Source: Thermobifida halotolerans (GTDB lineage Bacteria > Actinomycetota > Actinomycetes > Streptosporangiales > Streptosporangiaceae). From it: a stretch of DNA of 64,000 nucleotides. Shown here in pieces: positions 1 through 8,989 of this stretch. Each line of letters opens with the position of its first letter. The first letter of the stretch is position 1. A program made the translations under genes and the position numbers. The notes beneath the pieces are model-generated. The model made no database searches. It saw nothing but the letters and a program-made list of their open reading frames with translations, and was not told where the DNA came from. The DNA lies in assembly GCF_003574835.2 (NCBI RefSeq), contig NZ_CP063196.1, forward strand, positions 4,836,001-4,900,000, read 5' to 3'.

Positions 1-504
1 CGTGGTCCTGCCGTGCTCGGCCAGGTACCGCGGGAGCACGTAGAGCTTCTTGCCGTTGGGGGGACGGAAGGTGATCTCCCCCGAGTAGCCGGTCGCGCGG
101 ATCGCCTCGTCGGTGCGCTCGATCTCCGAGGCGACGAAGTCGGGGGAGTGGAACACCATCCGCCGGTGCGAGTAGGAGTGGTTGCCCAGCTCGTGCCCGG
201 CCCCGGCGATGAGCCGACCCGCACCGGGGTTCTCCTCCAGTTCCCGACCGGTCAGGTAGAAGGTGGCCGTGACGTCGAGTTCCGCCAGCGTGGCCAGAAC
301 CTCCTCGGTGTACTCGGTGGGACCGTCGTCGAAGGTCAGCGCCACGACGCGCGCGTCGGTCGCCACCCGGTGCACGAGGGTCCCGCCGAGCTGGAAGGTG
401 CGCGAGTTCACCAGGGTGTTCAGGCCCCACAGGACGAGAGAGAGGCAGAGCAGGACCGAGGCACCGACCAGGACGCGGCGGCGCCGGGCCGAACGTGGGG
501 ACAT
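1..504 (-). CDS. Polysaccharide deacetylase (NodB-type), C-terminus outside window
   Basis: 168 residues are visible; the stop lies beyond base 1. ATG at 504 is followed by a basic stretch and one hydrophobic segment (about residues 11-28), an uncleaved signal-anchor or signal peptide, so the enzyme should act outside the membrane. The NodB catalytic motifs are present: TFDDGP at 57-62 (catalytic base and metal Asp) and the metal-binding HSYSH at 109-113 after GHELGN. The family removes N- or O-acetyl groups from chitin oligomers, peptidoglycan or xylan; the substrate cannot be told. It lies 73 bases downstream of the XPB helicase gene on the same strand. Confidence 0.88.
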   Translation of the reverse strand, partial: MSPRSARRRRVLVGASVLLCLSLVLWGLNTLVNSRTFQLGGTLVHRVATDARVVALTFDDGPTEYTEEVLATLAELDVTATFYLTGRELEENPGAGRLIAGAGHELGNHSYSHRRMVFHSPDFVASEIERTDEAIRATGYSGEITFRPPNGKKLYVLPRYLAEHGRTT

Positions 505-577
505 GTCACTCCCGACCGGAACGAAGGGGGCGGCGGGAGCCTACCACCGTCCGTTCCCACCGGGGCGCGCGGCGAGA

Positions 578-2227
578 TCAGATCTCGCCGCCCGCCAGCA
601 CGTCGTCGGCGTCCACGATCCGGTAGGCGTAGCCCTGTTCGGCGAGGAAGCGCTGCCGGTGGGCCGCGTAGTCCTGGTCGAGGGTGTCGCGCGCCACCAC
701 CGCGTAGAACCGGGCGGCCCGGCGGTCGCCCTTGGGACGCAGCACCCGGCCCAGGCGCTGCGCCTCCTCCTGGCGGGAGCCGAAGGACCCCGAGACCTGG
801 ATGGCCACGGACGCCTCGGGCAGGTCGACGGAGAAGTTGGCGACCTTGGACACCACCAGGGTGTGCAGCCCACCCGACCGGAACGCGTCGAACAGCCGCT
901 CCCGCTCCCTCACCGGGGTCTCCCCCTTGATGACGGGCGTGTCCAGTTCCGCGCCGATCTCGTCCAACTGGTCGATGTAGGAGCCGATCACCAGCGTCCG
1001 CTCGCCCTCGTGCCGCTGCACCAGTTCCCGCACGACCGAGGTCTTGACGGGGGTGGAGGCGCAGAACCGGTAGCGGTCCTCCGGTTCGGCGGTGGCGTAG
1101 GCCAGCCGCTCGGACTCGGTGAGCGTGACCCGTACCTCCACGCAGTCGGCCGGGGCGATCCACCCCTGGTTCTCCATCTCCTTCCAGGGCGCGTCGTAGC
1201 GTTTGGGACCGATCAGCGAGAACACGTCGCCCTCGCGGCCGTCCTCGCGCACCAGCGTCGCCGTCAGTCCCAGACGGCGGCGCGCCTGGAGGTCCGCGGT
1301 CATGCGGAAGATCGGCGCGGGCAGCAGGTGCACCTCGTCGTAGACGATCAGCCCCCAGTCGCGCGCCTCGAACAGTTCCAGGTGGGTGTGGACGCCCTTC
1401 CGGCGCGACGCCATGACCTGGTAGGTGGCGATGGTGACCGGGCGGATCTCCTTGCGGGCGCCCGAGTACTCGCCGATCTCGTCCTCGGTGAGCGAGGTGC
1501 GGCGCAGCAGTTCGGAGCGCCACTGGTGCACCGAGACGGTGTTGGTGACCAGGATCAGCGTGGTGGCCCCGGTGCGGGCCATCGCCGCCGCGCCCACGAC
1601 GGTCTTGCCCGCCCCGCACGGCAGCACGACCACGCCCGAGCCGCCCGCGTCGAAGCTGTCGACCGCCGCGCGCTGGTAGTCGCGCAACCGCCAGCCGTTC
1701 TCCTCCAGGTCGATCCGGTGCGCCTCGCCGTCGACGTACCCGGCCAGGTCCTCGGCGGGCCAGCCGAGTTTGAGCAGGGCCTGTTTGAGGTTGCCGCGTT
1801 CGCTGGGGTGCACCGCGACGGTGTCGGACTCGATGCGCGCACCCAGCATCGGCCTGATCCGGCGGGAGCGCACCACCTCCTCCAGCACCGCCCGGTCCAG
1901 CGCCTGGAGCACCAGGCCGTGCGTCGGGTGGGAGAGCAGTTGCAGCCGCCCGTAGCGGCCCATCGTCTCGGCGACGTCCACCAGCAGTGAGTGCGGCACG
2001 GGGTAGCGCGAGTAGGTGAGGAACGCGTCTACGACCTGTTCGGCGTCGTGCCCGGCGGCCCGCGCGTTCCACAGCGCCAGCGGCGTCACCCGGTAGGTGT
2101 GCACGTGCTCGGGGGCGCGCTCCAGTTCCGCGAACGGCGAGATGGCCCTGCGGCACTCGTCGGCCAGTTCGTGGTCGACCTCCAGCAGCAGGGTCCTGTC
2201 GGACTGGACGATGAGCGGACCGGACAC
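578..2227 (-). CDS. DNA repair helicase XPB (Ercc3-like)
   Basis: 549-residue superfamily 2 DNA helicase of the bacterial XPB type, a 3'-5' helicase thought to serve DNA repair. The N-terminal third is the XPB damage-recognition-like region; next come Walker A PCGAGKT (about residue 207), a DEVH box (about 296), GLTATL, and the C-terminal helicase motif QRLGRVLRP. I start at GTG 2227, giving VSGPLIVQSD, because GAGG sits 7 bases upstream and bacterial XPBs begin this way; an upstream in-frame start at 2275 would add 16 atypical residues. The partner-like winged-helix protein is encoded upstream at 3560-6001. Confidence 0.93.
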   Translation of the reverse strand: MSGPLIVQSDRTLLLEVDHELADECRRAISPFAELERAPEHVHTYRVTPLALWNARAAGHDAEQVVDAFLTYSRYPVPHSLLVDVAETMGRYGRLQLLSHPTHGLVLQALDRAVLEEVVRSRRIRPMLGARIESDTVAVHPSERGNLKQALLKLGWPAEDLAGYVDGEAHRIDLEENGWRLRDYQRAAVDSFDAGGSGVVVLPCGAGKTVVGAAAMARTGATTLILVTNTVSVHQWRSELLRRTSLTEDEIGEYSGARKEIRPVTIATYQVMASRRKGVHTHLELFEARDWGLIVYDEVHLLPAPIFRMTADLQARRRLGLTATLVREDGREGDVFSLIGPKRYDAPWKEMENQGWIAPADCVEVRVTLTESERLAYATAEPEDRYRFCASTPVKTSVVRELVQRHEGERTLVIGSYIDQLDEIGAELDTPVIKGETPVRERERLFDAFRSGGLHTLVVSKVANFSVDLPEASVAIQVSGSFGSRQEEAQRLGRVLRPKGDRRAARFYAVVARDTLDQDYAAHRQRFLAEQGYAYRIVDADDVLAGGEI

Positions 2228-2489
2228 ACGTACCTCACAGCGGGTCCCGGAGACGATGATGCGCGAACACCTCACCGGGACCGCCCCGACGCGGGGGGAT
2301 GGACGACGACGGTGAGGGGGTGTTGTCTTCGGAGTCTATGTTCGGTCCGGAGGGCGCGGACCACGGTTCTTGGGGAGAACCGGGGGATTCCGGGGCCGTG
2401 CCCCTCACCGGACTCTGATGACGGGGTTCGCGTGGGGGCTGTGCGGCTGGAGTGCGGGTGGGTCGGCGTCGGGGCGCCTCCCCCCGCTG

Positions 2490-2526
2490 CCACCCCGGGG
2501 CCGTGTGGCCTCGGCCCCGGGGGTGG
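2490..2526 (-). terminator. Strong GC hairpin downstream of the small membrane protein genes
   Basis: Arms 2490-2502 and 2513-2526 pair over 13 bases with one extra G. It lies between the end of the 2585-2989 gene and XPB, so it probably terminates the membrane-protein transcript. The rest of the 357-base gap (2228-2584) holds no credible gene; bases about 2350-2480 loosely resemble the intergenic repeat family described at 61636. Confidence 0.6.
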
Positions 2527-2584
2527 TTTTCGGGTGGCCCTGACTCCAGGGGGCCGAGGCCGGGTGCCCTGGAAACTTCCTCTT

Positions 2585-2989
2585 CTAAACCGTGTCGAGT
2601 GCCACGAACAGCACGAGCAGCAGCACCAGGAAGCCGATGTGGATGAAGTTGCTCAGCCACGCCCAGCGGGTGTACCTGTCGAACTCCTCCGGGTCCTGGT
2701 CCTTGCTGAGTGCGACGGCGGCCAGCGCGATGCCGATGACGTCGGTGACTCCCACGCAGGTCAGGGTGAGGATGATCGCGATGATCAGCGCGAGGACCGC
2801 GTTGCCCTTGGCCAGCGGAGGGCCGGAGAGCGGCGGCTGGCCGGGGTGGGCGGGCGGTGGAAGGTCGGGTGGGGGGAAGGAGTGCCAGGGAACACCGGAA
2901 GCACCGTGGGCGCCACCGCCCGGGCTCGGGGGCTGGGGCCCGGTGCGGTCGCCCCACGAGTCGCCCGAGCCGGGCCACTGGCTGTTCAT
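2585..2989 (-). CDS. Small CD225/dispanin-like membrane protein
   Basis: 134 residues. A Pro/Gly-rich N-terminal tail (about 60 residues) precedes two hydrophobic segments. The loop between them contains ALSKDQDPEEF followed by a YTRWAW stretch, the layout of the CD225/dispanin family: a soluble disordered tail, a re-entrant or transmembrane helix, a short polar loop, and a second helix. Function in bacteria is unknown. ATG 2989 is chosen over an upstream in-frame ATG at 3025 because GGGCGGA precedes it and the tail then resembles its neighbour. It is the second of two tandem genes of the same design, 61 bases after 3051-3458. Confidence 0.75.
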   Translation of the reverse strand: MNSQWPGSGDSWGDRTGPQPPSPGGGAHGASGVPWHSFPPPDLPPPAHPGQPPLSGPPLAKGNAVLALIIAIILTLTCVGVTDVIGIALAAVALSKDQDPEEFDRYTRWAWLSNFIHIGFLVLLLVLFVALDTV

Positions 2990-3050
2990 GAGTTCCGCCC
3001 TCTCTTCAATCCACGTCATCCACATGGCGGAGCGTCGGCCGCGACGTCGG

Positions 3051-3458
3051 TCAGTAGTTCAGGTCCGGCGAGACCACTCCCTCCACCCAGGAGCCGGCCT
3101 GGGTGAGGAGCACGCCGAAGGAGATGACCATGACCAGGAGCATCACCGCGCCGGCGCCGAGGCAGTACCAGGAATACCTGGTCAGAGTTTCGGCCTGAGT
3201 GTAGAGCCCCTGGTCGCGTTTGTGTGCGGCGCGCACCGCGAAGACGATGCCGATGACCCCGAACAACCAGTTGGCGCAGCACAGGAAGGTGAGCGCGTGC
3301 AGGATGAGCGCCATCGTGGAGCTGCTCGACCCCGACGGACGGGGCCCTGTCCCGTCACCGGGGCGGTCCTCGTCCCGCTCGCCCGCGACCCGGCGGACCC
3401 GTGGCGGCGGCTCGTCGCGGGGGTCGGAGGCTCCGGGGGGCAGCGACGGGTTGCTCAT
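3051..3458 (-). CDS. Small CD225/dispanin-like membrane protein (tandem paralogue)
   Basis: 135 residues: an acidic, Pro/Arg-rich tail, then two hydrophobic helices. The first carries the LCCANW double-cysteine segment and GVIGIVFAVRAA, the loop is KRDQGLYTQAE, and a YSWYCLGAGAV helix follows. This is the CD225/dispanin plan (Cys pair, GIVF, A-x-K loop). Start: ATG 3458 has GAGG 11 bases upstream; ATG 3491 is in frame with GGGGAAG only 2 bases upstream and would add 11 residues, so the start is uncertain. Same orientation and architecture as the next gene, suggesting duplication or a pair that acts together. Confidence 0.75.
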   Translation of the reverse strand: MSNPSLPPGASDPRDEPPPRVRRVAGERDEDRPGDGTGPRPSGSSSSTMALILHALTFLCCANWLFGVIGIVFAVRAAHKRDQGLYTQAETLTRYSWYCLGAGAVMLLVMVISFGVLLTQAGSWVEGVVSPDLNY

Positions 3459-3559
3459 GGGGGAGAAACCTCGATTCCGTACACCGGACATGGCTTCCCC
3501 AATCTCATCAGAATCCACGGCGTGATGCCGAGTGGGCAGCCACCACGATCGTGTCGGGG

Positions 3560-6001
3560 TCAGGCCCCCGTCTCCGGGGCGAGGGCGGCGACCCCGGTGA
3601 TGCGGTGGACGGCGAACCGGCGCACCGCCGCCCGGGTCGCGTCGTAGGCGGTGAGATAGCCGCCGTCCACCCGGGAGGGTTCCACGATGCTGCCGCTGGC
3701 GACACCGTCGGAGTCCAGGTAGCCGATCCACACCCGCTCGCCGCGTTCGGCGGCGGAGGAGAGCGCCGCCAGTGTCGCCGCGGCCGGGGAGCGCGGCGGT
3801 GGGGCGTCGGGAACGCCGACGGACCGCCGCAGCGCGGACGCGGCCTCGTCGCCCGCGCGGATCGCGCGCACCGTCGCCGCCCGCAGCCGGGGTTCGAGCG
3901 GCCGGGGTTCGGTCAGGTGCGCGTCCTTCGGCGGCTCGGCCGCACGGCGGATCCGCGGCCGACTCAACTGCACCGACCCGTCGGTGGCCTCGGGAACCGG
4001 GTGGTAGCCCAGTTCGGCGAGCCGGTCCAGCAGGACCGGCCGACTCGCGCGGGATGCCACGACGGTCGGGGCGAGCGGGAACAGCATCAGGTCGGCGGCG
4101 CGGCGGTCGCTCAGCAGTTGGCCCAGCACGGCCGGATCGTCGCAGCGCAGGTAGCTGGAGGCGGTGCCCACGCGCAGCCGTCCGTGCCTGCGGGCCACGT
4201 CGGCCACCAGGTAGCGCAGGGGCTGCGGCAGCGGCGTGGCGGAGTGCCGCTCCAGCAGCGCGAGCACCTCGTCGGCGCCGCGGCCCGCGTCCAGGGCGCG
4301 GCGGATCGATGCCTCGCTGAACCGGTAGACGGTGGCACCTCCGGTCGACTCCACGTCGGCGAGCAGTGCCAACTCCCTGGCCAGCGAGGCGACCAGGGGG
4401 CCGGGGGCCACCGCGGTCAGGTCGCCCTGCACCAGGATGTGGTCGAGCGGTTCGGGGAGTTCGGCCGCGAGCGGGGCGAGCGAGGCGTCCGAGCCGTCGA
4501 CGCCGTGCTCGGCCAGCAGGGCGCGCGCGTAGGGGGCGAGCGCGTCGCGGCCGGTCACCCCCAGGACCGCCGCGTCGTCCAGGGTGTGGCGCACCAGTTC
4601 CGCGACGACCGGTCCGTGGCGGCGCGGTCGCAACCAGGCCAGCCGTTCGACCACCGACCCGGGGGACGGCGCGTGGCCCTCGGGAGGCTCGGCGAGCACC
4701 TCCAGCACGTCGCGGCGCACCTCGGGGGCCAGACGGTGCTCCAGGCCCTCGCCGAGGACGTTGCGGCTCCTGCCGCGCGCGTCCCTCTCGGCGCAGCGGC
4801 CCGCCACCCGCGGGGAGCGCAGCCACGCGTCGGCCAGTCGCAGCCAGCGGCGGGCGGGCCTGTCGGCCTGCCAGGCGTCGTAGTCCGCGGTGGGCAGCCA
4901 CTCGGCGTCCTCGTCGCCGCCGCAGCCGAGCAGTCCGGCCGCGTACGCGGTCTCCACCAGCACCGCCGCGCTCCGCTCGTCGGTGTCCAGCAGTCGGGCG
5001 GCGTCGCGGAGGTCGCGCACGCCCAGTCCGCCGTTGCGCAGCACCCCCGGCGGCTCGTCGGCCCACGCCTCCAGCAGTTCCCCGACCGCGCGGACCGCGG
5101 TGAACGCCTGGCCCGCGGCCGCGCGGACCACCAGCGTGGCGTCGCGTGTGGCGGTGGAGAGGGCGGGAGCGGCCGACTCGACCTTCGCGAACACCCGTCC
5201 GCCGCGCAGGTGCAGGGCCACCTCGCGGGGCAGCGTGATCGTGGTGTCGTCGGTGGCGACGACCAGTCCCAGCGCCAGCAGTCGGTCGATGGGGGAGGCG
5301 GCCGTGGCCAGTGACACGGCGCGTCGGGCGTTGGAGACGCTGCCGTGCGGCGGTCCCCACATCAGCCGGTCCAGTACGGCGCGGGCCTCCTCCCCCACCT
5401 CGGCGAGGAGTTCGTCCAGCCGTCCCGGGCGGACGACTTCGGCGGTGATCCGCGCCGCCGGTTCGCCTTCGGTGTACCCCGTGGACAGGCCGAGGTCGGC
5501 GGCCAGTCGGTTGAGCCGGTCCAGGGGGTAGCCGGTGAGCAGTGCGGCCAGCGGGGGGCCCAGTCCGGCGGGCCGGTCCAGGATGTCGCGGAGTACCGCG
5601 ACCGGCCGCAGCGTCTCGCCGTCCGTCCAGACCAGGGCGGCGGTGCGCAGCCGCTCCAACGCGGTGTCCAGGGCCGGGCCCGGCCGGCCCAGGGCCGTGG
5701 CCAGCGCGGTCCGGTCTGTGCCCACGGGGGGACCCGACCCCAGCGGGTCGCCCAGGGCCAGCAGGGCTTCCAGCACCTGCAGGCCGAACCGGTCCAGGCG
5801 GTCCAGGGCGCGCAGCACCGAGGGGCGGGCGGCGGCACGCGAGGCCAGCGCCACGAACCCGGTCGGCACGGGGGAGGCCAGATCGGGGCGTGCGTCCAGC
5901 AGCCCGTCCAGTTCGGCGTCCGACAGGCTCCGCAGCCAGGAGGTGTAGGTGGGGGCGCGCCCCGAATCCCGGCGCGTCACAGGCTCGGTGTCGTCGCTCA
6001 T
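3560..6001 (-). CDS. XPB/Ssl2-like helicase-associated winged-helix protein
   Basis: 813 residues without Walker motifs. The sequence matches the actinobacterial helicase-associated protein that carries the C-terminal domain named XPB/Ssl2-like (Helicase_C_3): an N-terminal SWLRSLSDAELDGLLDARPDL module, a winged-helix region, many Leu-rich helices, and a C-terminal WYL-like strand segment (RVWIGYLDSDG, GGYLTAYD). The role is inferred as a DNA-binding partner or regulator in repair, mainly from the nearby XPB helicase on the same strand. ATG at 6001 has no clear Shine-Dalgarno; TAGCGT 9 bases upstream could be a -10 box giving a very short leader. Confidence 0.8.
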   Translation of the reverse strand: MSDDTEPVTRRDSGRAPTYTSWLRSLSDAELDGLLDARPDLASPVPTGFVALASRAAARPSVLRALDRLDRFGLQVLEALLALGDPLGSGPPVGTDRTALATALGRPGPALDTALERLRTAALVWTDGETLRPVAVLRDILDRPAGLGPPLAALLTGYPLDRLNRLAADLGLSTGYTEGEPAARITAEVVRPGRLDELLAEVGEEARAVLDRLMWGPPHGSVSNARRAVSLATAASPIDRLLALGLVVATDDTTITLPREVALHLRGGRVFAKVESAAPALSTATRDATLVVRAAAGQAFTAVRAVGELLEAWADEPPGVLRNGGLGVRDLRDAARLLDTDERSAAVLVETAYAAGLLGCGGDEDAEWLPTADYDAWQADRPARRWLRLADAWLRSPRVAGRCAERDARGRSRNVLGEGLEHRLAPEVRRDVLEVLAEPPEGHAPSPGSVVERLAWLRPRRHGPVVAELVRHTLDDAAVLGVTGRDALAPYARALLAEHGVDGSDASLAPLAAELPEPLDHILVQGDLTAVAPGPLVASLARELALLADVESTGGATVYRFSEASIRRALDAGRGADEVLALLERHSATPLPQPLRYLVADVARRHGRLRVGTASSYLRCDDPAVLGQLLSDRRAADLMLFPLAPTVVASRASRPVLLDRLAELGYHPVPEATDGSVQLSRPRIRRAAEPPKDAHLTEPRPLEPRLRAATVRAIRAGDEAASALRRSVGVPDAPPPRSPAAATLAALSSAAERGERVWIGYLDSDGVASGSIVEPSRVDGGYLTAYDATRAAVRRFAVHRITGVAALAPETGA

Positions 6002-6341
6002 CGTGGTTTCACGCTATGCCATCACCGCGCGGAGGCGCGCCGGACGGGTATTCCGACGCCGCACTCGGTCAACCCAGGGCAAACGATCCGGAATATCCCC
6101 GTCCGCCCGCGGTTCGCGGTCGCGGGGCGCCGACGTGGCGGATGATGATGGTCATGCGTCCCAACTCTGGCGCGCGGTGGCTCCGGTAGGTCCATCCCGG
6201 GAAGCGCCGCCGCCGGTGGACGACGGTGCGACGGCCGTCGGTGGAGCCCGTCACCGCAGTGGTCGTCGGCCGTGGCGGCACCCCGGAACCGCCGGGTCCC
6301 GTCCCACAACTCCGCAACCAGCGGTACGCGGGGGCCGCGTG

Positions 6342-6379
6342 CGAGAGGCCCGGAACACAACGGTTTTCCGGGCCTCTCG
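6342..6379. terminator. Orphan 13-base-pair perfect hairpin
   Basis: Arms 6342-6354 and 6367-6379 (CGAGAGGCCCGGA and its complement) are perfect, with a 12-base loop. It looks like an intrinsic terminator without a T tract, yet no gene ends here on either strand. It may end an unannotated small RNA or block antisense reading. Confidence 0.5.
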
Positions 6380-6471
6380 GCAGATCTGCACGGCATGACC
6401 GAAAGACAAGTCCCCTAATCGGTTACCAACCGAATTAGCTTGCTTTTGTTTGTTTCGGGGCAGTTATCCAG

Positions 6472-6500
6472 TGGCTGTCCCGGACGGGCACGGTTAGCCT
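6472..6500 (+). promoter_or_regulatory. Possible promoter of the cold-shock gene
   Basis: TAGCCT at 6495-6500 fits an actinobacterial -10; TGGCTG at 6472-6477 with a 17-base spacer is a poor -35. This would give a leader of about 110 bases, common for cold-shock genes, but the call rests on short motifs only. Confidence 0.3.
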
Positions 6501-6617
6501 GAAAGACCCGTCCGATGTTGGACGGGCGAGAGGGCGGCCGTACCGCACGGTCCTGGCGAGGGGCGGTACGAGCGCGGTCCTCCCGGTGTTTCGACGGCGA
6601 AAGCGAAGAGGTCACAC

Positions 6618-7001
6618 GTGCCCACTGGCAAGGTCAAGTGGTACGACGCGGGCAAGGGTTTCGGTTTCCTCACCAAAGACGACGGCGGCGAGGTCTTCCT
6701 GCATGCCTCGGCGCTTCCGCCCGGCACGACCACGCTCCGTCCCGGGCAGCGGGTCGAGTTCGGGATCGTGGAAGGGCGCAAGGGCGCTCAGGCGCTCCAG
6801 GTCAGACTGCTCGAGGCGCCCCGGTCGGTGGCCAAGGCGCTGCGCAAGAAGCCGGACGAGATGGTTGTCATCATCGAAGACCTGATCAAGCTGCTTGACG
6901 GTGTGTCCAACACCTACCGCAGGAACAAGCATCCCGACCGCCGCGAGGCGGCCAAGATCGCTCAGGTCCTGCGCGTGGTCGCCGACGACCTGGAACTCTG
7001 A
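6618..7001 (+). CDS. Cold-shock domain protein with C-terminal extension
   Basis: 127 residues. Residues 1-65 form a cold-shock domain with RNP1 KGFGF and RNP2 VFLHAS, binding single-stranded RNA or DNA in the cytoplasm as an RNA chaperone. The following 60 residues, basic then helical (RSVAKALRKKPDEM, NKHPDRREAAKIAQ), are longer than in CspA (about 70 residues total) and typical of a second actinobacterial type. GTG start with GAAGAGG about 9 bases upstream. A terminator-like hairpin follows directly, so it is probably monocistronic. Confidence 0.92.
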   Translation: MPTGKVKWYDAGKGFGFLTKDDGGEVFLHASALPPGTTTLRPGQRVEFGIVEGRKGAQALQVRLLEAPRSVAKALRKKPDEMVVIIEDLIKLLDGVSNTYRRNKHPDRREAAKIAQVLRVVADDLEL

Positions 7002-7020
7002 ACACCTCCTCGCAGCAGCA

Positions 7021-7046
7021 CGCCCTGTGGCACACGCCACAGGGCG
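7021..7046 (+). terminator. Terminator of the cold-shock gene
   Basis: Perfect 10-base arms 7021-7030 and 7037-7046 with a 6-base loop, 19 bases after the stop codon. Confidence 0.75.
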
Positions 7047-7102
7047 TATCTGTGCTTCTCGAAGGCCGATAAGCGGGTAACGGTCGGCTATCGATCGCCG
7101 TC

Positions 7103-7960
7103 ATGGTCAAGCCGGTGCTGGTAATCAGCGAAAATGGAGTTGTGAGACGTACCCGTCGATCCCCCGTACCAGACAAGGCGTGCATCGAGGCTCAGGACCT
7201 CGCCCGCGCGGCGGCCGCCGAGATCGGACGTCCCGAGTGGGTGGGCGAGCACCTCGGAACCCAGGTTGAGGGTGACCGCCTGGTCACCCATCTCTTCAGG
7301 TGCCTCGACCCGGCCTACCCCGGTTGGCACTACGCGGTCACGGTCGTGCGCGCGGCCCGGGCCAAGTACGTCACCGTCAACGAGTCGGTGCTGCTGCCCG
7401 GGTCGGACGCGCTCACCGCGCCCGAGTGGCTGCCCTGGAAGGAGCGGCTGCGTCCGGGAGATCTCGGCGTGGGCGACCTGCTGCCCAGTTCCGCCGACGA
7501 CGAGCGGCTGATGCCGGGCTATGCCCAGATCGCCTCCGAGGAGATCACCGAGGACGGCGAGGACAAGCAGATGCTGTGGGAGTTGGGGCTGGGCCGGCCC
7601 CGCGTGCTCTCGGAGGTGGGACGCGAGGCCGCGGCCGAACGCTGGTACTCCGGCGAGTCCGGCCCCGACAGCCCGATCGCCACCGCGGCCCCGGCCAAGT
7701 GCGCCACCTGCGGGTTCATGGTTCCGCTGGCGGGTGAGCTGCGGCAGATGTTCGGGGTCTGCGCCAACGAGTACGCGCCCGACGACGGCCGGGTGGTCTC
7801 CCTCGACCACGGCTGCGGGGCGCACTCGGAGGCGGCGCTGCCCGAGAACGAGGCCGAACCGCTCACCCCGGTGGTCGACGAGATGGGCTATGACACCATC
7901 GTCTTCGACGACACCAGCGAACTGGAACTGGTCTCCTCGGACCAGTCGGCACAGCAGTGA
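7103..7960 (+). CDS. DUF3027 family protein
   Basis: 285 residues, cytoplasmic, no signal. It matches the actinobacterial DUF3027 family, usually found beside a cold-shock gene as here: ARAAAAEIGRPEWVGEHLG, a GWHYAVTVVRAARAKYVTVNE block, and LPWKERLRPGDLGVGDLLP. A C-terminal CATCGFMVP, then FGVCANEYAPDDGRVVSLDHGCGAHSE, supplies Cys/His ligands for one zinc site. Function is unknown; the RNA-binding neighbour suggests, without proof, a role in nucleic acid metabolism. Start ATG 7103; an alternative is GTG 7141. Confidence 0.85.
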   Translation: MVKPVLVISENGVVRRTRRSPVPDKACIEAQDLARAAAAEIGRPEWVGEHLGTQVEGDRLVTHLFRCLDPAYPGWHYAVTVVRAARAKYVTVNESVLLPGSDALTAPEWLPWKERLRPGDLGVGDLLPSSADDERLMPGYAQIASEEITEDGEDKQMLWELGLGRPRVLSEVGREAAAERWYSGESGPDSPIATAAPAKCATCGFMVPLAGELRQMFGVCANEYAPDDGRVVSLDHGCGAHSEAALPENEAEPLTPVVDEMGYDTIVFDDTSELELVSSDQSAQQ

Positions 7961-8030
7961 CACGGCGGGCCTGACCGGAAACGGTCGGGCCCCTGCTACC
8001 GCTGAACCGGTTTGGTTATGCTGCGATCCC

Positions 8031-8900
8031 ATGCCCTCCAGTGAGATCCGGGAACTCGTCGACCCGAGCCGACCGCACCACACGGATGCCGGGCCGCGCC
8101 CGGTCCGACTCCACCTGACCCGCCCGGACCGTCCGGGCCCCGCGCCGCTGGTGCTGCTGTCGCACGGCACCGGAAGCGCCGCCGACCAGATGGCCTGGCT
8201 GGCCGAGCCCCTGGCGGAGGCGGGTTTCCTGGTCGCCGCGGTGGACCACCACGGCAACAACTACCGCGACGGATACACCGCGATGGGGTTCGCCTGCTGG
8301 TGGGACCGTCCTTTGGACCTGGCCTTCGCGCTGGACCGCATCACCGCGGACGAACAGGTCGGCGCGGTGGGCGTGGCGGGATTCTCGCTGGGCGGCTACA
8401 CCGCCGCCGCCCTCGTGGGGGCGCGCCTGTCGAAGGAGGTGGTCGAGGGGCTGCTGAGCGGCGCACTCCGCATCCCGCCCCCTCCCGAGTACCCGACCCT
8501 GGTCGAGGAGATCGCGGCGCTGCCCGCCGAGACCGTCGCCTCCTGGGTGGATCTGGCGTCCGCCGACCACACCGACGAGCGGGTGCGCTGTGCCTTCCTG
8601 GTCGCCCCGGCGGTCGGGGAACTCCTCGACACCGACTCCCTCACCCGGATCCGCCGCCCGGTCGCGGTGCGCTGGGGTGACGCCGACGTCCTCGCGCCTC
8701 CCGACCGGAACGCCCGCAGGTACCTCGACCTGGTCCCCGGCGCGGAGGGGCGCTCCGTCGGCGCGCACGTCGGCCACTACGAGTTCCTGTGCCGCTCCAC
8801 GGAGGACAAGCCGTTCCACGCGGCGGTCCGGGCGGGCGGGCCGGTGCGCGCCGAGGTCGCGGCCGAGGCAGTGGAGTTCTTCCGGCAGCACCTGGGATGA
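8031..8900 (+). CDS. Alpha/beta hydrolase (dienelactone/PAF-acetylhydrolase-like)
   Basis: 289 residues. Alpha/beta-hydrolase fold: oxyanion segment LLSHGTGS, nucleophile elbow GFSLGG with Ser119, a later WGDADVLAPP acid segment, and catalytic His near the GAHVGHYEF segment. Overall it resembles the platelet-activating-factor acetylhydrolase/chlorophyllase group; no signal peptide is seen, so it should be a cytosolic esterase of unknown substrate. ATG 8031 has no Shine-Dalgarno; TATGCT at 8017-8022 sits 8 bases upstream, so the mRNA may be leaderless or nearly so. Confidence 0.85.
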   Translation: MPSSEIRELVDPSRPHHTDAGPRPVRLHLTRPDRPGPAPLVLLSHGTGSAADQMAWLAEPLAEAGFLVAAVDHHGNNYRDGYTAMGFACWWDRPLDLAFALDRITADEQVGAVGVAGFSLGGYTAAALVGARLSKEVVEGLLSGALRIPPPPEYPTLVEEIAALPAETVASWVDLASADHTDERVRCAFLVAPAVGELLDTDSLTRIRRPVAVRWGDADVLAPPDRNARRYLDLVPGAEGRSVGAHVGHYEFLCRSTEDKPFHAAVRAGGPVRAEVAAEAVEFFRQHLG

Positions 8901-8989
8901 TGGGCGGTCAGCGTCCGGACTGATCCCGGAGGGTCCGGGCCGCGTCCGGAAAGGTTCCACGGCGATCCGAGACCGCGAGGAGTGACCCA

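Larger units (their letters stand above)
6002..6617. other. 616-base divergent intergenic region
   Basis: No convincing coding sequence on either strand. It separates the minus-strand helicase-associated gene from the plus-strand cold-shock gene and holds one perfect hairpin (6342-6379) and an AT-richer stretch at 6410-6470 before the cold-shock gene. No tRNA-like fold was recognised. Confidence 0.6.

Noticed and set aside
263-1990. Plus-strand frames over the deacetylase and XPB genes
   Set aside because: Antisense to conserved proteins; Arg/Gln/Val-rich without motif.
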